Shown piece by piece: positions 1 through 13,000 of a stretch of DNA of 64,000 nt. The position numbers were made by a program, and so were the translations under genes. Under the pieces are notes generated by a model. The model did not search any database, was not told where the DNA came from, and worked only from the letters and a program-made list of their open reading frames with translations. How positions within the stretch are numbered: position 1 is the stretch's first letter; every line of letters begins with the position of its first letter. Origin of the DNA: Asterias amurensis (lineage: Eukaryota; Echinodermata; Asteroidea; Forcipulatida; Asteriidae); NCBI RefSeq assembly GCF_032118995.1, contig NC_092653.1, positions 22,525,202 through 22,589,201 on the forward strand, given 5' to 3'.

Positions 1-99
1 ACGATACTGACGGCCTGATGGATTAAAACACAAGGAATAATAAAAAATAACAAACTGTACACTATATGGGATTTGAGGCATTGCATGGTGACGTATCCA

Positions 100-350
100 T
101 ATATATTTGGTTTGCGGTGACACCATGTGTGTATCTACTTGCCAGGTAGAGTTTGTACTTAGAGAACTGTCTTGCTTTATTCTACTATCGCAGAGTGGAT
201 GTTCGGGGGGTTTGGGAGACTTCTCAGTTCTGAAAAGAACTGTCCTGCTTTATTAACTACGATGGTGTAGAAAATAGGCTGGGACTACTACTTTAGCTTA
301 TAGGATCGTGACTAACTGTACTACCGCTGAGTTAGTTCTTAGTTCTCAAA
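100..350 (+). repeat. Foldback-type repeat, TTGCGGTAACACCATG family
   Basis: Starts TTTGGTTTGCGGTGACACCA and runs through GGATCGTGACTAACTGTACT; better copies at 6655-6950 and 26645-26955. Confidence 0.7.
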
Positions 351-689
351 CTGTACAGTGCATATCACTGCCAAGTCCCTAATCCCTATGCAGTTTAATG
401 GAAATAGAGAAAACAACAAGAGACAAATAAATTACCAACAGAACAATTCATGATAAATGGTGAATACATGTAGGGAAGTTTTGAGGGCAAATTTGTATTG
501 CTCAACCAACCGTGACTGCTTCTTTAACCGACTCTGGTTTGCCATTCCACAGCTTAGCTGCAGCCATTTGAAATGACTGAGCTCAGTAAGATTGTATAAA
601 AGAGTAGGAAGTGACAAGAAGGGACTTTGATTTAGAACATAAATTTCTAAAAAGGAAAATGTAGGGAGGGGTAGCTGTTTGAAATTTTC

Positions 690-1010
690 TAGGTTGACAT
701 GGCTGAGTGGTTAAGAGCATCAAATTCAAGTTCTGGTGGTTAGGTCATCCGAGTGTGGGGTCATGACACTCGTGTCTTTGAGCAAGATACTTTACTATAA
801 TTGCTTCTCTTCACCCAGGGGAATAAATGGGTAATGCGAGGGTTGAGGTTAATATTCTGTATGAAAAATCCTTCAGAGCACCACGGCAACATGGGGCTGC
901 GCAAGATAAAGGGGAGTTATTGGCACTATTATGACCAGGGCAGTACTGCAAAGCGCATTGATACCGTTGTTGTGAAAAGTGCTATATAAGAATTTATTAT
1001 TATCTACAGG
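690..1010 (+). mobile_element. tRNA-derived SINE (Leu/Ser-like head)
   Basis: Head GACATGGCTGAGTGGTTAAG, then TTGAGCAAGATACTTTACTA and tail AAAGTGCTATATAAG. Relatives at 7360-7745, 47400-47585 and 54625-54850. Confidence 0.72.
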
Positions 1011-1047
1011 TGGTCTGTTTGACGATAAAGCTCATTAACATACACAC

Positions 1048-4000
1048 CTGGAACATCTGAAGCCATCTCATTGTTGTACTGTAAAATAAACACGCTGCGA
1101 CATCAGGCTCCTCTACATCCTGTAAATAAAAATCATAAGGAAGAAACAGTGCTTAGTGAGATACATGTGCCGTTACTAAGGGAATTGCCATGTAATTCGA
1201 CCCTGCAAGGTTTTTAAGCTCTGTATGTTTCTACCTCCATGGTGTGTACATGTACGATGTCCGTGCGTTGCATTGTTATGACTGAGACGCCATTTTTACG
1301 ACAGTTTCCGGTCCCGTCTGTGTGCATGCGTAGTCCGTCGTCTTGGTGCAACACGTTCTGGTTTTCCTTTCACACACAGCACGTACAACTCACCGAAAGT
1401 GCCTGCATCGCCCGTAACAAGAAACGTCTTACACCAAGACTAGCGCGCATGCACACAGAGGGAACATGAAACTGTCAGAAAACTGTCTAAGGTAATTATG
1501 AATAATCAACAAAGAAACAGAACCCAAAGTATAATGAGCTCAAATGTTTGTTGTGCACACCCTTTCTGCAGCAAAATTATCCAGGCTGCTATCAGACAAA
1601 GGGCAAAACGTTTTGAAATACACTAACGGGGAATAATATCTTGCCTGCTTTATGTTGATAAAATAGTCGCATCCAGCATAAAGTGCGTTATTTCATTTCT
1701 TTACATATTTATTTTCTGAGAGATCACCTAATATCAAAAAGCCACGGACGGCCACTTCAATATGAAGAAGGCTACACTTATTTAACTGACTTGGGTTGTC
1801 AACCTAAATCAACTGTCACCAGAAGCACATTGCCACCTACTCCTGGGATTGAAACAGGTTTTTCCTCTTCACAGTCCATAAAGATGTAAAACAATGTCAT
1901 GAAAATAATTTTGGTCTCACTGATCACAAGACGAAAATTATTTTAGCATGTAAAACATATTTTCATGACATTGATTTACTCATTTCTCAAAAACTACAGC
2001 ACCTCAGCATCTAATATTTTGAGGGAAGCTTTCTACTATCATTATCTTCAAACAGTGTAAGTTTAATGTAAATCTGTGGACATGGTGTTTTGTGTTACAA
2101 AAAGTACCCGAATCCTTTAGGGGAACAAGTGCCAATACCAGGATTCTAACCCACACTCTGCTGCTGACAACACCAGAGCTTGGATCAGGTGACCTTTTAC
2201 ATTTCAATGGGTAACCTTTTAGATTTCAATGCAATTTCAACCTTCCCAATTTGAACATTTATCTTATATCTTACCATTTCATGTCCCTTGATGTCCAGTG
2301 AAATGCTCATATTTAGATTCTGTGATCGAAAAGCTGCAAAGGAGTCATGCTTCTGTTAAAAGAAAACAATGGCGGGTTTTTTGAAAAGAAACTCTACCTG
2401 GAACTATTGATACATAGGATTTTACTATAACTTAATAGTAAACTTGTGAGTACAACCATTTATTAAATCTTTTTTGTGGGCAATGGTGGTAGGTTGGCTC
2501 TGAAAAAGAGTCGGAACAGAGTCGGAAAATTTAGAACAGTGTAGTCTTGATTTCGAACAGTGTGCTTTGCCTATGGATCAAGAGGACTTCTTGTTACTAG
2601 AGTATGAGTTCTTAAATTGATCTCAACATTTCGACTAGCTTGCTCTAGTCATCCTCAGGAGACCGAAGAGTGTAAGACACGTTGGTCTATTTATAAGAAG
2701 TCAGAGGTTTCAGTGTAGAGTCAGTCACTGCTCTGATTGGTTCTTTGTTGGTTGAACGAAGATAAATTGACTAGAGCAGGATTTGAACCTGAAACCTGTC
2801 TACAAACCTGCTCAACTAACTGAGCATTCTAGCCCTATATTGGTAGTCTCTCTTTTGTTCAATATCTTTGTTTGGGGCGGAGAAAGTCAGAAGCCATACA
2901 ACCCTATACTGCTGTATAGACTGGGACCAATCAAGCCCTGAGCCCAATTTCATAGAGCTGCTTCGCCACAAAAAGAAGCTAAGCACAACAAACGTGTGCT
3001 TACCAGAATAAGGTTACCAGCTAAGCTACAAGTTAGGTTGAATTTTTTTTAATTGGTATCCTGCTCCTTTCTGCTCAGCAGAAAAGTGTTAATCTATCTT
3101 TGCTTACCTCATTCCTGGAGTGATCTGGCACTTTATCCGGTGCACACGGCATGACTGAATGATGATCGTTAGAATCACCAAAACACAACCACTCTAGGCC
3201 GATCCTGTTATAACCAAAATCAAAGATTATTGTACAAACAATACCCACAAAAAACTGCTTGTTTTCTGAAATTCACCATTTAGAAATCATAACTAATGAT
3301 ACTATCAACATTCTCAAGTTGTGGTAACACTATAGCCCAACTAAGCTGTTGCAGCAGAAAACTTGGGTAACATCGCGACGAGAAAATGAATCACTCGATG
3401 ACCTAAAAAACAATGGGTCAATATGCCTGAATTAGGATTTTCTGCCCGGTTTATATTGTTTATCTGATGTTTGGATGTCTAGTTGGTACTGTCTAGTCCT
3501 TGGTCTTTTTGTTGTCCTTTTTTGTTTGTCTTCTGTTCATGTTTTCTCGTTTACTGCCCTTTAGGCATTTGTGTTTAATTCTGTTGGTTGCTTTTTCTGT
3601 GATTTATTGTTTTGGTATGTTTTTTGTTGCATTATGGAATAGAGTTAAAAACTATAAAAAAATAAAAAATAAAAAAGGACAACAAAACTAGTCGAAGACT
3701 CTGCATGTGATCAGGAAGTTTTTTTTCTTCTCATTTTGATGCTGGTCTCGTAAAAATATTTCTGGTCCAGTAAACATTTTGAGACGGAAGCCCTGTGCTC
3801 TTGTGGATTTTGTCCTAAAATCTGAGGCCTGATTTTGGCATTCAACACCAGTGATCTGATTATGAAAATTTTAGGCACTGAGCCGCAACCCGCCTAATTC
3901 GTCAGTAGATTGACGCCCCATACTTTATGTCACAAAATATTGTTATAGTTATGAGTAATTGCATTAAACTGACAAGTCTCACTCACTCAAGTCTGAAGTT

Positions 4001-7000
4001 TGGCAGATGCATCAATCTGACGTCATCGTATTTGGAAGCAGTTCTAACATACACATCTAGGTCTCCTTTGATCAGGAAATGTGCTGTATCAAATAATCAC
4101 AAGTGAAGAAAGAATTGTATGAACTTTGGCAAATATTCAGTCCCCAACCTCCATTCCCCTAGTTGGCCAAGTTTAATAGACTGATAGGCTTTAAATTGAA
4201 CAGCAGGGTCGTTGGTGGGGTGGGGGAAACCAATTCAGTCCTTAGCGGGAACTGGGGTTGACGGTACGGAGCCACCAAAAGGACAGACTGATATAAGGTC
4301 AAAGAAAATGTCAATATTACCTAGAAATGTTAATGTTATTTCTCACCCCCCAAAAATATGTATTCTTTTGCTGAAAATACTTTTTTTTTTCATACTTGTT
4401 TGTTCCATCGAAATAATTGGGAATGGAATATCCTTTCAGGGCACGAAATAGTAGATTATTTCAGGGAATGGAAAATTAATTCATTCGGTCTAAATAACTG
4501 AGCCATAACAGACTGTTAATATTGCATTTTTACTTATACATGTATGTTTATTTATTTAGTTTTTATTTGGTTTAATCGCTCATTTTTTGTTGCAGGGGGG
4601 GGGAACAAAGAAAAAAACAGTTTTATAGGGAAAAAGTTTTGTTGTTCAAAATGACTCGCAGGTTTAAGTATACATTGTAAGTGAGAGATGGACAATCTTT
4701 AACAACGCCAATCCTTACCATTTGTCCAATCCATGTAGATGTTCTGCCATTCTGTATCCAGCTGCTCAGTGGAAACGTATGGGTCTCTTGTAGACAACCA
4801 GAGTAGGTTACACTTCTGCATACATGCAATGAGTCGCCCATGGAGCAAGAGTCTAGTCTTATCCCAGAAGGGCATTGGGTTACTGGGATCCACTGTAGCT
4901 TTATTAAGCATGTCTAGGGCTAGACCTACTTGAGCCCAGGCTGGCTCGATGCATGGACCCCATGCAATGTGCATTTCAGTTATATCTGTTGAAAGGATAA
5001 ATTTATTATTAAACACTTGATTACTTGAAAGGGCTGGTTTACCTTTGTTGATCACAGTATAAATAACTTTTAGTTAGAGGCCTACAACAGCTTTTGATAG
5101 AATCAAGCATTTTTCAGAGGTGAGAGTCATTACAATGAAAAAGTCTGAAACTTGGATACAAATTCAAAGGTATGTTGAAATGATGCCATTTTTACCGTTT
5201 GGTAACCCCTTGAGTTACAGATTCCAAGGAGCGTTTGCAAACAGTATCCAAAGCACTAGAGAAGTAGACCAATGAGCAGGATTTCTTTATTTGTGGAAAA
5301 AAAGCCCGATTTTCTTCACCAGGCCGACATAAAAAGTCTGAATTCAGCCGAAAGTCTGAACAATCTCATCCCTGATTTTTAGAATCATTTCACCTTGAAG
5401 CAATGTTGTTATGGAAATAAGTATAAGTTTTTTATCTTTTGGTAATCACACTAAAAATAACTATAGATAAGTTGCAATAGACGCCATCTTTACGGGCAAA
5501 TTGCATTTAAGCTTGCAGGCGCGTCAAGCGCTCAGTTTATTAACGCAACCACAATGTTTACTTACCAATCAGGCAACGAGTTTTGTGAATTCTGCGCGTG
5601 CTACACGCCGTTCTCGCGCAAAACACATGGCTATGTGTTCCAAATTGCCCGTAAAGATGGCCGATTTACGTCATGTGGGAACTATCTATTGGTTTATAGA
5701 GGCCTACAACAGCTTTTGATAGAATCAAGCATTTTTAGAATCATTTCACTTTGAAGCAACGTTGTTATGGAAATAAGTATAAGTTTTTATCTTTTGATAA
5801 TCACACTTAAAATAACTTTGTGCTAGAAGCCTACACCAGGTTTTGACAGAATCAAGCATTTTTACAACCATTTCACTTTGAAGCAATGTTGTTATGGAAA
5901 TAAGTATAAGTTTTTATCTTTTGGTAATCACACTTAAAATAATTTTTTGTTGGAGGCCTATGACAGGTTTTGAAAGAATCACGCATTTTTAGAATCATTT
6001 CACTAGAATCTGAGAAGCTGTACTGAGAGTAATAGTTATAATAATTATTTATAATAATAATAAAGAATATTTATAGGGCGCCAAAATCCACCAAAATGAG
6101 GTGCTCAAGGCGCACAGGAGGGGGAACCACACACAGCAAGGAAAATAAGACAAATAGACCTATTACACATAGGCGAGATTAAACAATTTCTCTCAGTTTG
6201 TGTTATCCCACGTGTTTTTCCTGTGTGGACATTATAGCTCTGTAGTAGCAAAAAAATCCAGAACTTTCAGTTATAGACAAAAATAATGACCACCTTTTAA
6301 AATGAAATGTCCACAGGTTAGTTTGATTGACAATCGAATGGTTAAAAACACCAAGGATATTATACATTGTAAGTGTATATTTACCTGTTGCCAAGTCATG
6401 GATAAACTTCAAAGGTGGCATACTACGAGTGACTTTAGCATCACCCCATGGTGCCCCTACCTGGACAGTACTCTCTCGCTTGGCTATTGGGAAATATAAA
6501 TACGTATGATCTTCAGGATTATGGTAATCACATATCTTAGATAACAAAAAGAACAAGGGAAGGCCAGAACGGAAATGAGAGGTGCAAAAGTGTTAAAGTT
6601 AAACATACCCTGAACTCATTAATAGTATTATTACAACAAACTTGAGTTTAATATTTATTTGGTTTACGGTAACACCATGTGTGTATCTACTTGCCAGGTA
6701 GAGATTGTTCTTGGAGAACTGTCCTGCTTTATTCTACTACCGCGGAGTAGATGTTCAGGGTTCGGGAGACTTCTCAGTTCTAAAAAGTACTGTCCTGCTT
6801 TTTACTTATTACCCGGGCGGATGGTTAGAGAAAATAGTGTGGGCAACTACTTTAGCTTATAGGATCGTAATTAACTGTACTACCGCAAAGTCAGTTCTTT
6901 AATTGGTCTCAAAGTTTCGATTAGCTTGCTCTAGTCATCGTCAGGAGACTTGAGTTTATCAGTTCTCCGACCTATTGCAGGCAGTGGCAGCCCACTTCCC

Positions 7001-10000
7001 TATCAGAAAATGCCAAAACCTGCACATAAAAAGCCTCAACTACTGCAGTGCCCAATTTCATAAAGCTGCTAAGCAAAACATTTTGCTTAGCATAAAATTT
7101 CATTCTTGATAAAAACGGGATTACTAACAAAAATTCCATTTGTTTCATGTTGCTTGTTACTGGTTTTAGCTGTTGTTTTTATATCCTAAAATGTGCATGG
7201 AAAATTGGTTGGTAATCATGTTTTTTATCAAGGGAGAAATGTCATGCTAAGCAAGTTTTGTTGCTTAGCAGCGCTATGAAATTGGGCCCTGGAGGTATTG
7301 AAGGGGCGGAGCTTGGACAAAAAATTGTGGTTTGTCTTGGTTGGAAGCTGTACTCCCAGGGAGATGTGAATGATAACAGGAATGTTATTGGCCCAACAAC
7401 CTTGAGCAAGGCACTTTATCATAATTGCTTCTCTCCACCCAGAGGTACAAATGGGTACTGGTGAGAGCTGGGGAGTAACCTGCAATGGCATTCTGTCTAT
7501 GGGGAATAGAAATATTCTCAGTCGTTTAATGCCAATGAAATTGGTTATTACTCCCCAGGGAGCTGAGATGGTTTAAGGAATGAATAAGGGTCAGTGAACA
7601 GGAGTAATAATGTTGGAAGCGCTTTGAGAGGCCCCTCGGGTGTGAAAAGTGCTATATAAAACTGGTTTTTATTTGTTATAATGTTGGAAGCGCTTTGAGA
7701 CGCCCCTTGGGTGTTAAAAGCGCTATATAAAACTGGTTAATATTATTATAAAAACTGGTTTAACGACGGACTTTACTCTACTTTTGTTTACTGCTACATG
7801 TTTCCTCACCTCTGGATGAACCAGCCTGCTCAGCCCCAATCAGCCTTCCCCAGAAGTGCCAATCATCAATTCTCCAGATACTCTGTGGATAGCCACGTAG
7901 CTGTAAATCAAGAGACTTGGCGTGACCGCGTACAAGACGACAGAAAAGTGTTGTGAAGTCAAGTCCTTCGCTTGGATAGGGGCTGATGGGGGAAAATAAT
8001 TTAAAAATGAATTTAATTTTTCATAAAAAAATAAGATCCAAATTGTTATTTATGAAAACAGAGAGTTTATTTGTGTAAAGCCAGCACCAATCCTCAAGAG
8101 CTTAAGTGGGGTTTGAAACTTTGCATGGTAGGCAGAATACAACCTGGTGAGGTTTTGTGCTTTAGTACATATGTCCTTTTGTACTCTCAAGTTAATTCTC
8201 CAAGGCACCAACTTAAAGGAACGTAACAGAATTGGTAAGAAACAAAAATCGTGAAGATCACGACCTTCTTTGGGGGGGGGGGTCGTCATTTGCAAAAGAT
8301 GAATAAACAATTCAGGTGTCCATGGCTTCTGACTGGCACCCCTGAGCAAAGATATTGACAAAATAGGGAGACCGCCAATATAGGTAGATATATGTAGATA
8401 GCTCAGTTGATAGAGCGCCGGCACGTTAATCCGGAGGTCGTTGGTTCGAATCATACTCTAGTCAGTTCTTTGTTCAACCCCAAAACTAAATGGTGCACGA
8501 AAGGGTTAAATAACAACTTTAGTAGATAATGAACCAAAACGTAGTGCCAACAAACTAACCTTGCTGTGTCAATGTCTCTCATAAGTTTAACAATGTTCTT
8601 AGTTCCATTCATAGAGGGGTCTGCCAATGCACTGATCTCAGCCCCAGTGACTGTCAGGGTCATTAGGGGCTGTGGGCAGGGTGAGTTGGAATACAGTCGC
8701 TGGGAACGCTTGATGTAGATGTCCATGTTCTTCCTCTCTAAAGCAATGTAGAGCTCTTCTACACGCTTGGCTTTGAAGTGGAAAGATTCAATTTAAGAGT
8801 GAGTAATATAATGGTAGTTAAAGGCACTGAACACTATTGGTAATTACTCAAAACAATTGTTAGCATAAAAACTTGGTGCAGGAAATGGAGAGCTGTTGGT
8901 AGTATGATACATTGTGAGAAACAGCTCCCTCTGAAGTAATGTAGTTTTTGAGAAAGAGATATTTTGTTACTCAAAGGCAGTGGACACTATTGGTTATTGT
9001 CAAAGTCTAGCCTTTACAGTTGGTGTGTCTCAACATATGCATAAAATAACAAACCTGTGAACATTTGAGCCCAATCGGTCATCGAACTTGCGAGATATGA
9101 ATGAAAGAAAAAAACACCCTTGTCGCACGAAGGTGTGTGCGTTTAGATGGTTGATTTCGAGACCTCAAGTTCTAAATCTGAGGTCTCGAAATCAAATTCG
9201 TGGAAAATTACTTCTTTCTCAGAAACTATGGCACTTCAGAGGGTGCCGTTTCTCACAATGTTTTATACCATCAACCTCTCCCTATTATTTGTCACAAAGA
9301 AAGGTTCTATGCTAATTATTATTTTGAGTAATTACCAATAGTGTCCACTGCCTTCAAATAAGGGAGTTTTTCCTGTCATTATTCTTTGGAAACTTCAATG
9401 ACCAATTGAATCCAAACTTTCACAGATTTGTTTTTTTATGCATATTTTGGGATACACCAAGTGAGCATATTGGTCTTTGACAATAACAAAATGTGTTCAT
9501 TGCCTTTAATGCAAACAAAACTGGATAATATTTTAGGTTGAAATGAACAATGCAAAGTGGCAGTGAGATTTGATTTGGCATGTTATAAAAGGCACTGGAG
9601 TTGATGATCGCATTCACACTTTACCAGAACAAAACTATAATGCACTAGAAACTATTCACTGCTCTAAGACCTAGGGAAATGAATGATTATGCACAAACCA
9701 CCCTAGCCCATCAAAAATCAAACAACATGCTTTCTTTAATTCTGTTGGACTGAAGACCGCATTAGTAAACTACTAATGCTTTATACGGGATCACACAAGC
9801 CAACATCATCAGAGTCCAACAGCTTGGGCTTTTGAGTGATCATACCATAGATATAGAATTAAAAAATTAGATCGGACGCGCATACCGCGCCATTGCCTGT
9901 GTAGTAAAAGTTTTTTGTTCGCCATGGACGCGGTGAAAATTTCACGTTCAAAAGGCGACGCGCGGAAAATGAACACGGGAGATAGGCCTTTGACACGCAA

Positions 10001-13000
10001 AATGTCACGTGCTGACGGCAAAAAGTCACGTGCTGACTAAAACAAGTGGTGCATGAAAAGTTAACACAAAAATGTTTTTTCACATCACACAGATGTTTGT
10101 GAATGACACACAAACAAATAAGTAATTGTGTACGATTTTAACTCCACATCAAAGATGAATGTTACAAGACTTAAGAAATTCAGATATAGACGATTGAAAA
10201 GTAAAGAAAACTTCAGAACACAGCATCAAGACAATGTACAGATTGGTAATTGAGAAGAAAGAGAGTAATTCCAATGTGAAAACTCAATTATTTCATTACG
10301 GGAAAGCTCCGTTAAATAAAGAGGCTTAAAAACATCCTTTTTGTCTAGCAACTCACACCTGTTATCTCCATGTTATTCCTTTCTAACGGTGGCTTCAATT
10401 GGTTCATGGCTTCTGACTGCCCCTGGCAGATAACTGCACATGCACTAGATTTAATGACCCAAGCAATTCAATGCAAACACACCCACTCAAGAATGGTTAC
10501 TTTTCAAGCTTTTGTGGCCAAACTACATGTATGAAATTCTTTAATGGAGCTTTCCCGTAATGTTGGGGGTTTTCAAATGAGAAACCGCGAGCTTGTTTAT
10601 AATACATGCTTATTATTACAGGGTGCTAGAAATATAAAGAAAACCAAGTGCCCATCACCATGCTAACACACACTTTGTCTACCTGACAGCAACTCTCCAT
10701 GGGTCTGACGTAACTCCGCTACTTTGTTGTCCAGAATCTCTCTCCGTCGCTCACTCTCAAGTCTCTCATCCTTCATCAACTATGAAAGAGGAAAAATATT
10801 TCTCAATCAATATTTAGACTCAAGCTCTGGAGGGGGTGTCATGGCCAAGCGGTCTACATGTAGGATAGTGGACCAAACTTCTGTAATTAACAGAATGTAG
10901 GTTTGAATGCTGGCCTCGGCCCAATTTCATGGCTCTGCTTACCTGATAGTTGTCTCCTAATTTGACTTCAAATGGATCGTCATGTAGCTTGACGACCAAA
11001 GTCTATCAATGGAAAATATATCGGTAAAAACATAAAGTCAACAATCAACAGTAAAATGAAAATAAAGTTCAGTGCTAACAGGCTTTATGACATTCAGCCT
11101 GACGACATTGTTCAAGAAAGATAAAATAATAGTAATAGCATATATATTACCGAGTATTGTGCTTACACACAAATTAATATTTTTATCCCGATGCAAACTT
11201 TAAACTATAAATAATAATATCATAGTTAAATGTCTCACCTGAATTCTGAGTAGTATGTCTGCATATAAAGGCTCATCAATGGATCGATCCTTCTTAGGCA
11301 TGTGTAACTGCTTCAGCCATTTAATCAAATTGATTATCTGTGGTTTAATCATAATAATTAGGATTAATCATAATTCATAAATACCTCAGACAGTTTCGCT
11401 ATTCCTATTGGTGGAGAGCGCATCAATTGGCATTCTTTAAACGGTTAATAATTAGTGCTGGGCGAATAGTGAAATTTCATTGTTTTAATTTTTCACTGAG
11501 GTGAGCATAGTTTAATACTTAATTTATGCTGTTTTATGCTGTCTTAATAGAAGTTTCATAAGGATTCAGACAAATCATTCATATCAGTTGTCGCCCGACG
11601 TCCGCGGATATTCGGATATTAAAGAATATCCGGTTACTCGGTTGTAGTTACAGAACTATCCGGTTTATAAATAGCTATTCGCGCGCTATGCGGATATCCA
11701 GTTAAGAAAAAAAAAGGCATTCGCGGTTACGGATAGGAAAACCTATTCGCCATTAACCGGATATTCGAATAATTCGCCCAGGCCTATTAATAATGACCTG
11801 CTGCACTCTGTTTATAACCAAAAAGTCTTAGTGCAAGACTTTTCTTGTTACTGGCGATGTGGGCACTGTTGGTGAGTTGGCCACACTGTGTGTGAGAGGA
11901 AAACGAGAACGTCTTGCACCAAGACTAAACGCGCACGAACGAATCCGGAAACTGTCGGAAATAGGCGTCTCAGTCATTATAATACACGGACGTACAGAGC
12001 TCTTACTTTCTTACTTTGTCACGCCTTTTAATCAAAAAGGCATTTATGAATGGGAATAAAAGAGTAGTGACTCGTTCTTAAACGACCGTTTAAAACCTTG
12101 CAGGGTCATTGCCGCGCAATAAAGGCCCGAGCCGAACAACGGCAACAACCCTGCCTGTTTTAAACGGCCGTTAAAGAACTCGCTACCCTTTTATTCCCAG
12201 TTATCTGTACAAATGGTAACTGTTTACATAAAGGACTTGTCCTAAAGTGTAATGAATATCCCAATTACACAACAGTTGAAGTTATTGAAGGGAAAACGTT
12301 TTTGAAAAAAAATGCGGGAATTGCGAAAGATTGATGAAAATTATTGTTCATCTTACCTCATCATAATTGGAAGCAAAATCATAGTTGTACGGAAACTCCA
12401 CGTTGACTGACCTGCCATAGAGACCCCTAAGAGAACAAAACACAGGATTACTCTACTGCTGTTTGATGCGTTTATGAAAACTATAATGTATATCTCTATG
12501 ACATATATAATGATAATAATAATCATAATTTGGGGGGCTTATCATCCTTACATGCAGCTAACATGGCTAAGAGCAAAATTGGAAGGATGCCACTACAACG
12601 TGTTCGAGAAGCAAGCATGCAAGGGCACCTCTGGCTGCCAGCCACATCAACCATTTTTGACCACGCAGCACAGACAAGACCGAAAATGTTTGAAATTTCC
12701 CAAGGGAGGAAAAGCGGATGGTCTGGAAAACCCTCATGGCACAGCAGAGAACCAACGCACAACTCAATGTATGGCCCTGGCCCGGAATCGAACCGGGGTC
12801 ACCTTGGTGAGAGGCAAGCGCTTTACGCACAAGCCAACCATACCACCCAAATATGTATGTAGCACTCCATGCAATATTCTTGGCCCAAGACGCCAGTGAT
12901 TGATAGTGGATAGTGTACTGCACTCTATTGTACATCATTATTGCATGCCTTTATCATATGGTTTGATTTTAATAACCACCTATACTTGCTCTCACTAATG

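Larger units (their letters stand above)
1..1047 (-). other. BLTP2 intron 36 (partial)
   Basis: Left edge of the window; contains the foldback-type repeat at 100 and the SINE at 690 and no further BLTP2 exon, so the next exon lies outside. Confidence 0.7.

Noticed and set aside
6900-6950. Possible hammerhead ribozyme: minus strand CTGACGA, a GACTAG/CTAGTC-type stem, then GAAAC, also at 26920 and 2620
   Set aside because: There is an extra base before the stem, and the flanks GTCTC and GAGAC pair directly with each other, leaving no room for the third helix and cleavage site. It is simply a foldback hairpin.
8395-8465. tRNA gene candidates here, at 42960, 12790 and 24600
   Set aside because: They have A/B-box-like words but no paired acceptor stem, and the flanking sequence is copied with them, so they are SINE heads.
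9147-9341. Recurrent small open frames starting MVDFETSSSKSEVSKSN at 9147, 14417, 25690, 42530 and 61530
   Set aside because: The likeness comes from copies of the same MITE; the frame crosses its central palindrome and shows no coding bias.
12474-12938. Three overlapping open frames of 79-141 codons
   Set aside because: All lie across a tRNA-derived SINE, and the same frame recurs in the SINE at 24595.
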